A DNA stretch of 64,000 bases. Source: Planctomycetota bacterium. Its GTDB lineage: Bacteria > Planctomycetota > UBA8742 > UBA2392. Location: contig JAMQHL010000006.1 in the NCBI GenBank assembly GCA_025993795.1, forward strand, positions 114,410 through 178,409, written 5' to 3'. Shown here piece after piece: positions 8,967 to 17,954 of this stretch (its first letter is position 1; each line of letters starts with the position of its first letter). The position numbers were made by a program, and so were the translations under genes. A model generated the notes under the pieces. The model had not been told where the DNA came from, ran no database searches, and saw only the letters and a list, made by a program, of their open reading frames with translations.

Positions 8967-10064
8967 TTGAAGCGGGTTCTCATCCTGGGCGGTTTCCTGA
9001 CTGTGGGCGTGTTGGCGGTGATTGCGCTGGCCCAGCCGGTTGCGGACGACTTCTACAAGCCCAAACTACAGTTGGACAAAGACGTCACGGCCAGTGCCGG
9101 CGAAGTAGCCATTGAGCCCAAGTTCAAGGGCATTGCCGGCGACAAGTTCGGCTATGAAGTCGATTTCAAGGCCGTTCGCCGCGGTACAACCAGCGAAGAC
9201 GGCGCGCCATCAGATGCCTTTCGTCGCAGCGAGCATTGGGCAACGGCTGTAGACTTCAAGCTTGACGAAGACGTGCTCGACGGCAGCACTGACCTGCGCC
9301 TTGCAGTCCGCTATGCGCGCATGAACTTCCTGATAGACAACGGCGACGCCCGCTACAGCGGCTACATCGGCCCCGACATGGGCCCGATCAAGCCGACGTT
9401 CCATGAAGTCATGCCCGACGGTTCACGCACGGAAGTGAACAACATTCCCGGCTGGGACGGCATCAATGCCCGCACGATTAACACGAACCGGCAGACGCAG
9501 GCCAATGAACCGGCGGCGGTTGCCTGGTTCAGCATCAATGACCAGTCGCGGCTGCATGACGAGGTCTACTTTGCCGACTTCAATGCGGCCGACCAGCGCA
9601 ACTACCCGGGTCGGTTTCAGGACCCGGTGCAGCTTTCGCTGGGCCTGTTTCCGGAGTTCCCGGCGGGTGCAAAACTGAAAATCGGCGAGACGGTCAACCT
9701 GCGTCGGCGCATGCCGGTGGGGGCAGTGCCGGGCGCGACCACGAACTATGAGGTCAGCTACAAGCTGGAGAAGCTCTACGGCACCGTTGCCGAGCCCACG
9801 GCCGCCCGCTTCAGTTTCACCGCGGTGCCGGTGACGCGTGAACACACGGCGCAAGTGGGCGGATTGACCGTGACGTTCAGCGCGCCGGACTTCGAGGGCG
9901 GCACGCTGTTGCTGGACCTTGCCAAGGGCGTGCCAGCGCATGTGCATTGGAGCTATACGCTCAAGGGAAGCATCGCCGGTGAAGGCAAATTCACAGCGAC
10001 GTTTGAGAACGTAGTTGATTTCACGGCGTCGTTGCGCGCAGACCGCGCAAAGACGCCCGAATAA
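8967..10064 (+). CDS. Exported hypothetical protein
   Basis: The product has 365 residues and a signal peptide (MKRVLILGGFLTVGVLAVIALA). The start is TTG, supported by CAGGAG 7 nt upstream. The mature part appears to be all-beta with many charged residues. It includes a strand-rich C-terminal region (LTVTFSAPDFEGGTLLLDL, then WSYTLKGSIAGEGKFTATF) that looks like an immunoglobulin-like or jelly-roll module. It contains no Cys-rich, metal or catalytic motif that I recognise. It probably acts in the periplasm or at the surface. Confidence 0.75.
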   Translation: MKRVLILGGFLTVGVLAVIALAQPVADDFYKPKLQLDKDVTASAGEVAIEPKFKGIAGDKFGYEVDFKAVRRGTTSEDGAPSDAFRRSEHWATAVDFKLDEDVLDGSTDLRLAVRYARMNFLIDNGDARYSGYIGPDMGPIKPTFHEVMPDGSRTEVNNIPGWDGINARTINTNRQTQANEPAAVAWFSINDQSRLHDEVYFADFNAADQRNYPGRFQDPVQLSLGLFPEFPAGAKLKIGETVNLRRRMPVGAVPGATTNYEVSYKLEKLYGTVAEPTAARFSFTAVPVTREHTAQVGGLTVTFSAPDFEGGTLLLDLAKGVPAHVHWSYTLKGSIAGEGKFTATFENVVDFTASLRADRAKTPE

Positions 10065-10102
10065 GTTTGCGGCGGGCGTATGCCTGCCACAAGAAACTGA
10101 TA

Positions 10103-10191
10103 CCGGGCCACGAGCCCGGGAGCACGTTGGCTCGGAGGCGACGGTTCGTCGCCAAAGGCCGGAGGATCCCAGCTCAGGCGGGGCATCGCCT
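10103..10191 (+). promoter_or_regulatory. Structured leader of the TIGR03936-RNase E/G operon
   Basis: Three consecutive hairpins lie in the 140-nt leader: CCGGGC/GCCCGG (10103-10119), GGCGACG/CGTCGCC (10137-10153) and AGGCG/CGCCT (10176-10191). They end 14 nt before the ATG at 10205. Because RNase E genes elsewhere autoregulate through their 5' leader, a cleavage-controlled leader is a reasonable inference. Confidence 0.45.
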
Positions 10192-10204
10192 CGCGGACGG
10201 GACC

Positions 10205-10873
10205 ATGGCTTTCAGCCGTTACCGGATGCGCTTTGAAAAGCGCGGGGCGCTGAGGTTCATCTCGCATCATGACTTGATGCGGGTGTTTGAGCTGGCGCTG
10301 CGCAGATCCGGGCTGGATGTCGCTTACACACAGGGCTTCAATCCCCACCCCAAGGTCTCGTTTGCGCTTGCGTTGCCGCTGGGGGTCGAGAGCCTCGACG
10401 AAATAGTCGACATCGACCTGCAGCACGACCTCGAATCACCGGCGCCGGAATTCGTAGTAGACCAGCTTGCAAGGCAGATGCCCGTGGGGCTGACGCTGAA
10501 GCAGGCGGAACTGGCAACCGGCAGGCCGCGCGTCATCGCGGCGGATTACGAGTGCGAACTGCCATCTGAACTGGATACGCAGGAACTGCAGACGCGGCTG
10601 GAAGTGTTCCTGGCACAAGCCGGGCACGCGTTCTCCCGCTCGCGCGGCGAGAAGAAGCCCGCGCGCAATTTCGATGCCCGCGAGTTCACACTTACGGCAA
10701 GCATCGAGGCCCGGGTGCTGAAAATGCGCCTCAAGGCCGGGCAGGATGGCGGCATGAAACCATCTGACCTGCTGCAGATTCTTGGGCTTGATCCGAACCG
10801 GTTGCTGGTCACCAAGACCCGCACGATCCTTGCCGACGCGCAAACCGAAAGCGGAAGCACTGGAAGAACATGA
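10205..10873 (+). CDS. TIGR03936 family protein (radical-SAM-linked)
   Basis: The product has 222 residues and begins AFSRYRMRFEKRGALRFISHHDLMRVFELALRRSGL, the conserved opening of TIGR03936 proteins, then YTQGFNPHPKVSFALALPLGVES. This domain is usually found fused or adjacent to a radical SAM protein. No radical SAM gene is next to it here, but the RNase E/G gene that also commonly accompanies it is. The frame could extend back to 10067, but the homologous region starts at 10205. Its stop overlaps the next start as ATGA, so the pair is translationally coupled. Exact function is unknown; a role in RNA metabolism is suggested by the neighbour. Confidence 0.85.
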   Translation: MAFSRYRMRFEKRGALRFISHHDLMRVFELALRRSGLDVAYTQGFNPHPKVSFALALPLGVESLDEIVDIDLQHDLESPAPEFVVDQLARQMPVGLTLKQAELATGRPRVIAADYECELPSELDTQELQTRLEVFLAQAGHAFSRSRGEKKPARNFDAREFTLTASIEARVLKMRLKAGQDGGMKPSDLLQILGLDPNRLLVTKTRTILADAQTESGSTGRT

Positions 10874-13800
10874 CACGTAAGATCTTCATGAATGTCGCAG
10901 AAGGCGACGAATGCCGCATCGCGGTAATGGAAAACGGGAAGCTCTTCGAGTACTTCGTGGACCGCCCAAGCCAGCTCAAGCACGTCGGCAACATCTACAA
11001 GGGTATCGTCAACAACATTGAGCCCGGCATCCAGGCCAGCTTTGTTGACGTGGGCCTTGAGAGAAACGGCTTCCTGCATATCAGCGACATCAACTACGCC
11101 TACGAGAACTCGCCGAACGTAAAGGACCTGTTCAGCCGCACCTTGCGCGTGAAAGAGCACGTGCCCGAAGACGCAATTCTCAACAGCGCACGTGAGCGCG
11201 AAGTGGAAGAGGTCGCCGACTTTGTTTCCACGCAGCAAGCGCCCAACGGCAAGGCACCCGAGGAAGCTCCGTTTCTTGAGTCGCTGGATTCGGGACAGGC
11301 CGGGCACCGCGTTTCGGAGTCGCCCCTGAACGTAGCAATGCCCGAGCACGAAGCGCCGGGCAAACCCCGGCCCGCGAGCGACGACTCCGGCCGGTTCCAG
11401 GCCGTGCCCGCGCCGGAAGCGGCAACGTTGCAGCCCGCGGCATCCAACGCTGCAGCGCCGACGTCGCCTGTCGCAGGACAGCGCAGCGGCCGTCGTCGTC
11501 GCGGTCGCCGCGGCCGAGGCCGTGGTGACCGTCGCAATGAAGGGCGCGCAGAAGGCCGAGACGGCACAACGCCCACGCCCGGCACTAACCATGCAACGCC
11601 GGTTCCGGGCCAAGCGGCTGCCTCGACCCCAACGCCAGTGCCGGCAACGCCGGAGCGCGCGGAGCCGGCAGCCGCTGAGAAACCCAAGCCGGATTCGGCG
11701 CAAACCGCACAAGTGCCGCAAGCGGCACCTGAAGCCAAGCCCAGATCCAAGCGCCAGCGGCGTCGCCGCACACCCAAGAAGCGGGGCGGACACCTGCCCA
11801 AGCGCGTTCTCGATGGGTCGGCGCCGCCACCACCACCGTCCAACGGCAGTCCAGACGCCAGCGGCACCCGCGACATCGATGGCAAGCCGACAGACGGCGG
11901 CAGCGGCGGCATGCCCGGACCGCAGTTTCGCTATCACCGGGGCCCACCGAAGATCCAGAACGTTCTCAAACGCAACCAGGAAGTCGTGGTCCAGGTGACC
12001 AAGGCCAGCCAGGGCGGCAAGGGCCCGGGACTCAGCACGTTTATCAGCCTGCCCGGGCGCTACATGGTGCTGACGCCCAGCAGCGATCGCGGCGGCGTCA
12101 GTCGCAAGATCGAAGATGGCGGCGCGCGCAACGAGCTGCGCAAGATGCTGGACAAGCTGCCCGTGCCTGAGGGCATGGGCGTGATCATCCGGACCGCGGC
12201 CATTGACCGCAGCTACGACGACCTGCTGCGCGACCTGAACTACCTGCTGAAGGTCTGGAGCGTAATTGTCGAGCGCATCCACGAAGCTGAAGCTCCGGCC
12301 CTGCTGTATACCGACAGCGACCCGGCGATTCGCGCCGTGCGCGATTACTTCACCGCTGAAACGGAAGAGATCGTCATCGACAACCGCGAAGTGTTTGATC
12401 GCGTGGTGGCGTTCTTTGACCAGCTCATGCCCAGCTTTCGCGACCGCGTGAAGCTGTATGAAGACGACATCCCGCTGTTCTTCGCCACCGGCCTGGATAG
12501 CCAGATTGAGCACATCTTCGACAAGAAGGTGACGCTCAAGTCCGGCGGCTACCTGTTCATTGAACAGACCGAGGCGCTGATCAGTATTGACGTGAACAGC
12601 GGCAAGTTCACCGGCGGCGGCGACGCGGAAAAGACTGCTTACCTGACGAACATGGAGGCGATTCCGGAGATCTGCCGGCAGCTGCGGCTTCGCGACCTTG
12701 GCGGCATCGTCTGTAACGACTTCATCGACATGATGAGCGCCAAGCACCGCAGTGACGTGGAGAACCTGTTGAAGCGCGAGTTGCGCAAAGACCGCGCCCG
12801 CACCAAGGTCGCGCGCTTTTCACCGTTCGGCGTCATAGAAGTGACGCGCCAGCGCGTGCGCCCGAGCATCAAGTCTTACACATTCGTGAGTTGCCCGACC
12901 TGCGGCGGTTTCGGCATGGTGCGCAGCGCCGAAACTTCGTGCCTGTCGCTGATCCGACGCATTAAGCTGGCGCTGGTTGAAGAGCGCGTGAAAGAGCTGG
13001 CGGTGCAGGTGCATCCCCACGTGCTCAGCCACCTTCACAGCGAGTTCCGCGAAGACATCGACGAGTTGGAAGAGACCTACGACAAACGCATTGTTTTCGA
13101 GTACTCACGCGACCTTGACCTTGGCCAATCACGCTTTTTCTACATCGGTGACCGCGGCGTGCGCGTGCTGTACGACATGGACCAGCGCATCAACACGTTC
13201 GTGAAGGGCGATGCCTACAAGTCGCGAACCAACGTGGCGGTGCCTGAAGTTGCCAGCGGGTCAGCCAGCCCCCAGGCAGCGCAGTTGCTGGCAGATGCAG
13301 ACTCGCGGCGCCGAAAGCGCCGTCGCGGCGGAAAAAAGCAGCGCGAACGCGACCAGGAACGTCTGGCCCGTGACCAGCGCATCAAGGCCGATGCCGGCAA
13401 AGCCGTCACATTCGGCGACAAACTGCCCGATACCCTGAATATCGAAGTCATCCGCGAGTCCTCCCCGGCCGCCGCCGCCGAAGCCAAACCCGGCGAATCA
13501 GGCGAAAGCCGGCCAGGCGAAAAGCGTGGACCCAGGGGCAGGAGAGAGGGGCGCGGGCGCGCGGAAAAAGTACAATCTGGCGCTATCAGCCAGCTGATGC
13601 AGAACACGGCAACGGGGTCGGAACCCAAAGACCCGCCCGCGCCGGAAACAACACCAGCCGCCGGAACGGCCGACGGCAACGAATCAACTGAAGCACAGGG
13701 GGAAGGCGATATGGCAAAGAAGAAGCCAGCAAAGAAGAAGCCAGCAAAGAAGGCCGCAAAGAAGCCGGCAAAGAAGGCAGCCAAGAAGAAGCCCGCAAAA

Positions 13801-13890
13801 AAGGCCGCAAAGAAGCCTGCCAAGAAGGCTGCGAAGAAGAAGCCCGCCAAGAAGAAGGCGGCATCGAAAGGCTCACGCGAAGAGGAATAG
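10870..13890 (+). CDS. rne: Ribonuclease E/G with large internal insertion and H1-like tail
   Basis: The protein has 1006 residues. The endonuclease core of RNase E/G is complete: catalytic Asp574 in ISIDVNSGKF and Asp617 in NDFIDMM, and the zinc-link CPTCGG at 675-680. The S1 domain is split. Its first half covers residues 1-77 and its second half resumes near 363. Between them sit about 280 residues of Pro/Ala/Arg-rich low complexity, including RRRRGRRGRGRGDRR. The C-terminal region from 770 is basic and ends in a 59-residue Lys/Pro/Ala repeat (KKPAKKAAKK) like histone H1. That tail starts at an internal ATG (13711) with a strong Shine-Dalgarno, so it may also be made separately. Confidence 0.92.
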   Translation: MTRKIFMNVAEGDECRIAVMENGKLFEYFVDRPSQLKHVGNIYKGIVNNIEPGIQASFVDVGLERNGFLHISDINYAYENSPNVKDLFSRTLRVKEHVPEDAILNSAREREVEEVADFVSTQQAPNGKAPEEAPFLESLDSGQAGHRVSESPLNVAMPEHEAPGKPRPASDDSGRFQAVPAPEAATLQPAASNAAAPTSPVAGQRSGRRRRGRRGRGRGDRRNEGRAEGRDGTTPTPGTNHATPVPGQAAASTPTPVPATPERAEPAAAEKPKPDSAQTAQVPQAAPEAKPRSKRQRRRRTPKKRGGHLPKRVLDGSAPPPPPSNGSPDASGTRDIDGKPTDGGSGGMPGPQFRYHRGPPKIQNVLKRNQEVVVQVTKASQGGKGPGLSTFISLPGRYMVLTPSSDRGGVSRKIEDGGARNELRKMLDKLPVPEGMGVIIRTAAIDRSYDDLLRDLNYLLKVWSVIVERIHEAEAPALLYTDSDPAIRAVRDYFTAETEEIVIDNREVFDRVVAFFDQLMPSFRDRVKLYEDDIPLFFATGLDSQIEHIFDKKVTLKSGGYLFIEQTEALISIDVNSGKFTGGGDAEKTAYLTNMEAIPEICRQLRLRDLGGIVCNDFIDMMSAKHRSDVENLLKRELRKDRARTKVARFSPFGVIEVTRQRVRPSIKSYTFVSCPTCGGFGMVRSAETSCLSLIRRIKLALVEERVKELAVQVHPHVLSHLHSEFREDIDELEETYDKRIVFEYSRDLDLGQSRFFYIGDRGVRVLYDMDQRINTFVKGDAYKSRTNVAVPEVASGSASPQAAQLLADADSRRRKRRRGGKKQRERDQERLARDQRIKADAGKAVTFGDKLPDTLNIEVIRESSPAAAAEAKPGESGESRPGEKRGPRGRREGRGRAEKVQSGAISQLMQNTATGSEPKDPPAPETTPAAGTADGNESTEAQGEGDMAKKKPAKKKPAKKAAKKPAKKAAKKKPAKKAAKKPAKKAAKKKPAKKKAASKGSREEE
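13711..13890 (+). CDS. Possible internally started histone H1-like peptide
   Basis: Inside the RNase E/G frame, AGGGGGAAGG (13697-13706) lies just upstream of an in-frame ATG at 13711. From there the product would be a 59-residue protein made almost only of Lys, Ala and Pro (AKKKPAKKKPAKKAAKKPAK...). This is the composition of free-standing bacterial H1/HU-tail-like DNA-binding proteins. The signal is as strong as those of annotated genes here. It may be a second translation product or a relic of a gene fused to rne. Confidence 0.4.
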   Translation: MAKKKPAKKKPAKKAAKKPAKKAAKKKPAKKAAKKPAKKAAKKKPAKKKAASKGSREEE

Positions 13891-13915
13891 CCTTTCGTTG
13901 CAAGACCGGCGACCA

Positions 13916-13945
13916 TAAGCCCCGGGGTTGCTTGCCTGGGGCTTA
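13916..13945. terminator. Bidirectional terminator hairpin
   Basis: TAAGCCCC and GGGGCTTA arms flank a 14-nt loop between the convergent rne and MocR genes. The MocR stop codon overlaps the right arm. There is no long T-run on either side. Confidence 0.55.
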
Positions 13946-15430
13946 CGTCCACGCGGCGGCCAAGCGCTCGCCGGCACCCACGACCTGGGCCAGCGGCAGT
14001 GCTGTGAAACCGATCGTGAGCACATTCGGCGCCCTCGCCGGCTCGAAGTGGCATGCGCTCTGGTCATACACCCTTACGCCTGCCTTGTGGGCCTTCTGCC
14101 GCGCCTGCTCGCGTGTGAACTTCGGCGGTACGTTCAGCACCAGTTTCATTCCGCCCGGCGGAAGCGTTACCGGTGCGACCCCCGGCAATCTGGCATTCAG
14201 AACTTCGACAAGCGCCTTGCGCTTGTCGGCATACAGCGCACGCATGCGCCGCAGGTGACGTTCAAAGTCGCCGTCGGCGATGAACTGCGCCAGCGCGGCG
14301 CTTTCCAGCATCGGGGGCATGAAGTCAACGTGCCAGCGCAGGCCGACCATCGCCTCAATCAGCCAGTCCGGCGCGACCACGAATCCGACCCGCAGGCTCG
14401 GGTACATCACCTTGCTGAAGCTGCCCACGTAAATCACCACGCCCGACTGGTCAATGCCTGCCAGCGCCCGCAGCGGGCGGCCCTCGTACCGGAACTCACT
14501 GTCGTAGTCGTCCTCGACAATCATGAATCCGTGCCGAGCCGCCAACTCAAGCATTTCCATGCGCCGACCCGCAGAAAGCGACGCGCCCGTCGGGTACGGG
14601 TGGCTTGGCGTCAGGTGCAACAGCTTGGGCCGCATGCCCTTTTCAAGCATGCGTGCCACTGCAGCCGGCTGTGCGCCCTCTGCATCGACAGGCACGGCCC
14701 GCAAGTCGGCGCGCGCTGCCCGGAAAATACTGGCGGCACCAAGATAGCCCGGGTCTTCCATCAACACCTGGTCGCCCGCGCCCACCAGCAGCGATGTCGC
14801 CAGCCATAACCCCTGCTGGCTGCCGGACGTGATCAGCACATTGCGGTGGGTGCAGTCAATGCCACGCGCGCGGCCCAGGTATGCGGCGATGGCTTCGCGA
14901 AGTTCCTGAAGCCCGTATGCGCTGCCGTAGTTCATGCGGTAGCGCCGTGTGACCAGCAGTTGGTTGCCCACGACCCGCCGCCATTTCCGCAGCGGAAAGG
15001 CATCAATGTCCGGCGCACCCAGTCGCAGGTCCAGATAACCGGGCGCAGGCGGTTGCGGGTTCTCGGGCGCCAGCACGCGCTGATAAAACGGCGGCGGCAC
15101 CGGCGAGTTGGCAAGGGCCACTCGGCGCAATGGCTGTTGCTGCTTGTGCGCGGCACGCAGGCTGAAGTTGGCGTGCGGCAACTCGTCGGCGACGAATGTG
15201 CCGCTGCCATGCTTTCCAGCCAGGAATCCCTCGGCAATCAGCTGATCGTAGGCCTGGGCAACGGTGTTGCGGTTTACTTTCAGTTCACGCGCAAGGCTGC
15301 GCGTGCTGGGCACACGCTCGCCGCGTCGAAGCCGTCCCGCCAGCACGTTCGAGCGAATGCTGTCGGCAATACGCTGGTACAGTGGCGTACCGTCGCGCGC
15401 GTTGTCAATGTCGACCAGAAGGTCTGGCAT
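13943..15430 (-). CDS. MocR/PdxR-type GntR-aminotransferase regulator
   Basis: The product has 495 residues. An N-terminal GntR winged helix spans about 12-80 (PLYQRIADSIRSNVLAGRL, then STRSLARELKVNRNTVAQAY). A fold-type I aminotransferase domain follows, with the PLP lysine at K340 in YVGSFSK and the PLP-phosphate/ring contacts MEDPGYLG and EDDYDSEFRY. MocR proteins use bound PLP as an effector to control genes such as those for PLP or amino-acid metabolism. The divergent neighbour at 15604 is a membrane protein, not a pdx gene, so the target is not obvious. Confidence 0.88.
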   Translation of the reverse strand: MPDLLVDIDNARDGTPLYQRIADSIRSNVLAGRLRRGERVPSTRSLARELKVNRNTVAQAYDQLIAEGFLAGKHGSGTFVADELPHANFSLRAAHKQQQPLRRVALANSPVPPPFYQRVLAPENPQPPAPGYLDLRLGAPDIDAFPLRKWRRVVGNQLLVTRRYRMNYGSAYGLQELREAIAAYLGRARGIDCTHRNVLITSGSQQGLWLATSLLVGAGDQVLMEDPGYLGAASIFRAARADLRAVPVDAEGAQPAAVARMLEKGMRPKLLHLTPSHPYPTGASLSAGRRMEMLELAARHGFMIVEDDYDSEFRYEGRPLRALAGIDQSGVVIYVGSFSKVMYPSLRVGFVVAPDWLIEAMVGLRWHVDFMPPMLESAALAQFIADGDFERHLRRMRALYADKRKALVEVLNARLPGVAPVTLPPGGMKLVLNVPPKFTREQARQKAHKAGVRVYDQSACHFEPARAPNVLTIGFTALPLAQVVGAGERLAAAWT

Positions 15431-15603
15431 AAGAGGCCCGGTATGTTGGGTATCGATTGAACAAATAGCGGGGCCACTTTCCTGCTGATTTTCTGATTGT
15501 CGGCACAGTCACACTTCTTTAGGCGTTCCGACTGCCTAAACCCGCAATCGCCACGAATCAAAGTTACAATCAGGAATGAAGCGCAACCCGAAACGAGGCT
15601 CCT

Positions 15604-16209
15604 ATGGGCAAACCTGAAAAGAAAAAGGGCAAGGGCGGCACCATCCTGCTGGTGCTGCTGCTGCTGGTCGTGGGCGTGGTCGCTGCCGGCTACTTCAAGC
15701 CGGATTTGCCGGTCATCGGCCCTCTGGTGGCCGGCTTCTTCAAGAAGGGCGCCGAGGGCGTTGACCAGAGCGGCGTATACAAGGTCAAAGTCATGAAGGT
15801 GGCGCTTGACCCGCAGGAGTTCAAAGACGGCGAGAAGATTGACCTGCAGGTCTACGTCAAGCGCGTCGATGCTGAAGGCAAAGAACACAAGGTCTGGGAC
15901 AGCGAACAGTGGGGCGAACGCATCGGCACAGTCGGCCAGGTTGAGCTGACCGCGCAGTGGTCCGACCGTCCATTTGAATGCACCTGGCAGCCCGGCGACA
16001 AACTCGTTGTCGAAGTCTGGGACCGTCGCGGCGGCGACACCAAGGTCGCCGAGTGGACCAGCGACCCCGAAGGCAAAGAGTTTCCGCTCAAGGGAGTGCG
16101 CACGGTAAGCCCCTTCAAGGGCGGCAAGACGGTTGAGTCGCGCAAGGGTGCCACCAACCAGGTCGTGTTCGAGGCCGAGCGCATCGGCGATTACCCGGCT
16201 GCGCAGTAA
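15604..16209 (+). CDS. Single-pass membrane hypothetical protein
   Basis: The product has 201 residues. A lysine-rich cytoplasmic start (GKPEKKKGKGG) precedes one membrane helix (TILLVLLLLVVGVVAAGYF, about 12-30). The rest is a beta-rich external domain (VYKVKVMKVALDPQEFKDGEKIDLQVYVKRVD, then LVVEVWDRRGGDTKVAEW) resembling a C2-like or CARDB-like sandwich. A TACAAT at 15565-15570 could be its -10 box. It is divergent from the MocR regulator, which may therefore control it. No known family is recognised. Confidence 0.75.
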   Translation: MGKPEKKKGKGGTILLVLLLLVVGVVAAGYFKPDLPVIGPLVAGFFKKGAEGVDQSGVYKVKVMKVALDPQEFKDGEKIDLQVYVKRVDAEGKEHKVWDSEQWGERIGTVGQVELTAQWSDRPFECTWQPGDKLVVEVWDRRGGDTKVAEWTSDPEGKEFPLKGVRTVSPFKGGKTVESRKGATNQVVFEAERIGDYPAAQ

Positions 16210-16306
16210 TCTTGGGCCAGGGCTTAACTGACGGGGGTTGCCCGCCCCTTGCACCTGTCGTTGCTAATGGATTATTGGTCATTCGCTGTTCGTACCGGAA
16301 CGACTG

Positions 16307-17131
<825 letters not shown>

Positions 17132-17186
17132 CAGATTCTTTTCCTTTCCAACGCCGCGCGTGTTAGCCTGTTTGCAGGAGCACACC

Positions 17187-17891
17187 ATGCGCCGCTCGCG
17201 GGTTTATCTGGGTCTCAGCATCATCTCGCTGGCAGTGGCTGCGCTGCTAAGCCACGTCGCGGATGGGGCGCATTGCCGGTTCGAGTCGTCGGATTGCTTC
17301 GCGGACGGCGACCAGGCCCCGGCCGATACTGCCTCTGGCGCCCGCGAAGATCTCTATGACCACGCCATTTCCGGGCGCTTCGACCAGGCAATTCAGATTG
17401 CCCAGCGCCTGACCGCCCGCGATGCCAACGATTCGTGGGTAGCGCTGTACCATGCCTACGCGCTGCGCGGCGACGACCGCATCGAGGAGTCTGCGGACCG
17501 CTATACGCACGCCCTGCAACTTGCCGAACAGCAGGAGAATGCAAGGGTTGCCATTGATGCCTTGACCGGCCGCGCTGCATGCCGGATTGCAAGCGACGAC
17601 GTGTCGGGGGCCGATCGCGACCTTACGCGGGCGCTTGAAATCGCCACTCGCGCAGAGAACACGCGCCGCACCGACTCCAGTGCTTATCAACTGGCGTGCA
17701 TTCATGCCCAGCGCGCGGTTGTGTACACCCGCATCCGCAGTGCAGGCACATCCGAATTTGAAAAGCAGCGTGCCGTGCGCTGGCTCAAGCTGGCCAGAGC
17801 CCGCGGCTACGACAACATGCAGCACATGCGGCATGACCTGGACCTTGGGCCACTGGCGGGCTATTCGCCCTACGAGTCTCTCTTCGACTAG
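17187..17891 (+). CDS. Exported TPR-like hypothetical protein
   Basis: The product has 234 residues. The ATG at 17187 is chosen over 17160 because CAGGAG lies 6 nt upstream and a signal peptide follows directly (RRSRVYLGLSIISLAVAALL). The mature part is an alpha-helical repeat array of TPR type: YDHAISGRFDQAIQIAQRLTA, WVALYHAYALRGDDRIEESADRY and ALTGRAACRIASDDVSGADRDL. It would act in the periplasm as a protein-interaction module. The gene runs into senA 63 bp downstream but has no visible link to it. Confidence 0.72.
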   Translation: MRRSRVYLGLSIISLAVAALLSHVADGAHCRFESSDCFADGDQAPADTASGAREDLYDHAISGRFDQAIQIAQRLTARDANDSWVALYHAYALRGDDRIEESADRYTHALQLAEQQENARVAIDALTGRAACRIASDDVSGADRDLTRALEIATRAENTRRTDSSAYQLACIHAQRAVVYTRIRSAGTSEFEKQRAVRWLKLARARGYDNMQHMRHDLDLGPLAGYSPYESLFD

Positions 17892-17942
17892 CGCATGTGC
17901 GCCATGTTGCTACTGCGCCTTTCGCGATTTCACGGCCGTGGT

Positions 17943-17948
17943 TAGCGT
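17943..17948 (+). promoter_or_regulatory. Leaderless-type -10 element before senA
   Basis: TAGCGT ends 6 nt before the ATG at 17955, with no Shine-Dalgarno. A weak TTTCGC lies 17 nt farther upstream. Confidence 0.4.
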
Positions 17949-17954
17949 AATGGC

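Noticed and set aside
10065..10204. Possible RNase P or other housekeeping RNA in the leader before TIGR03936
   Set aside because: Three hairpins are present, but none of the conserved RNase P, tmRNA or 6S blocks can be seen; kept only as a structured leader.
10546..12747. A 733-residue frame on the minus strand
   Set aside because: It is antisense to the RNase E/G gene and has repetitive composition and no recognisable domain.
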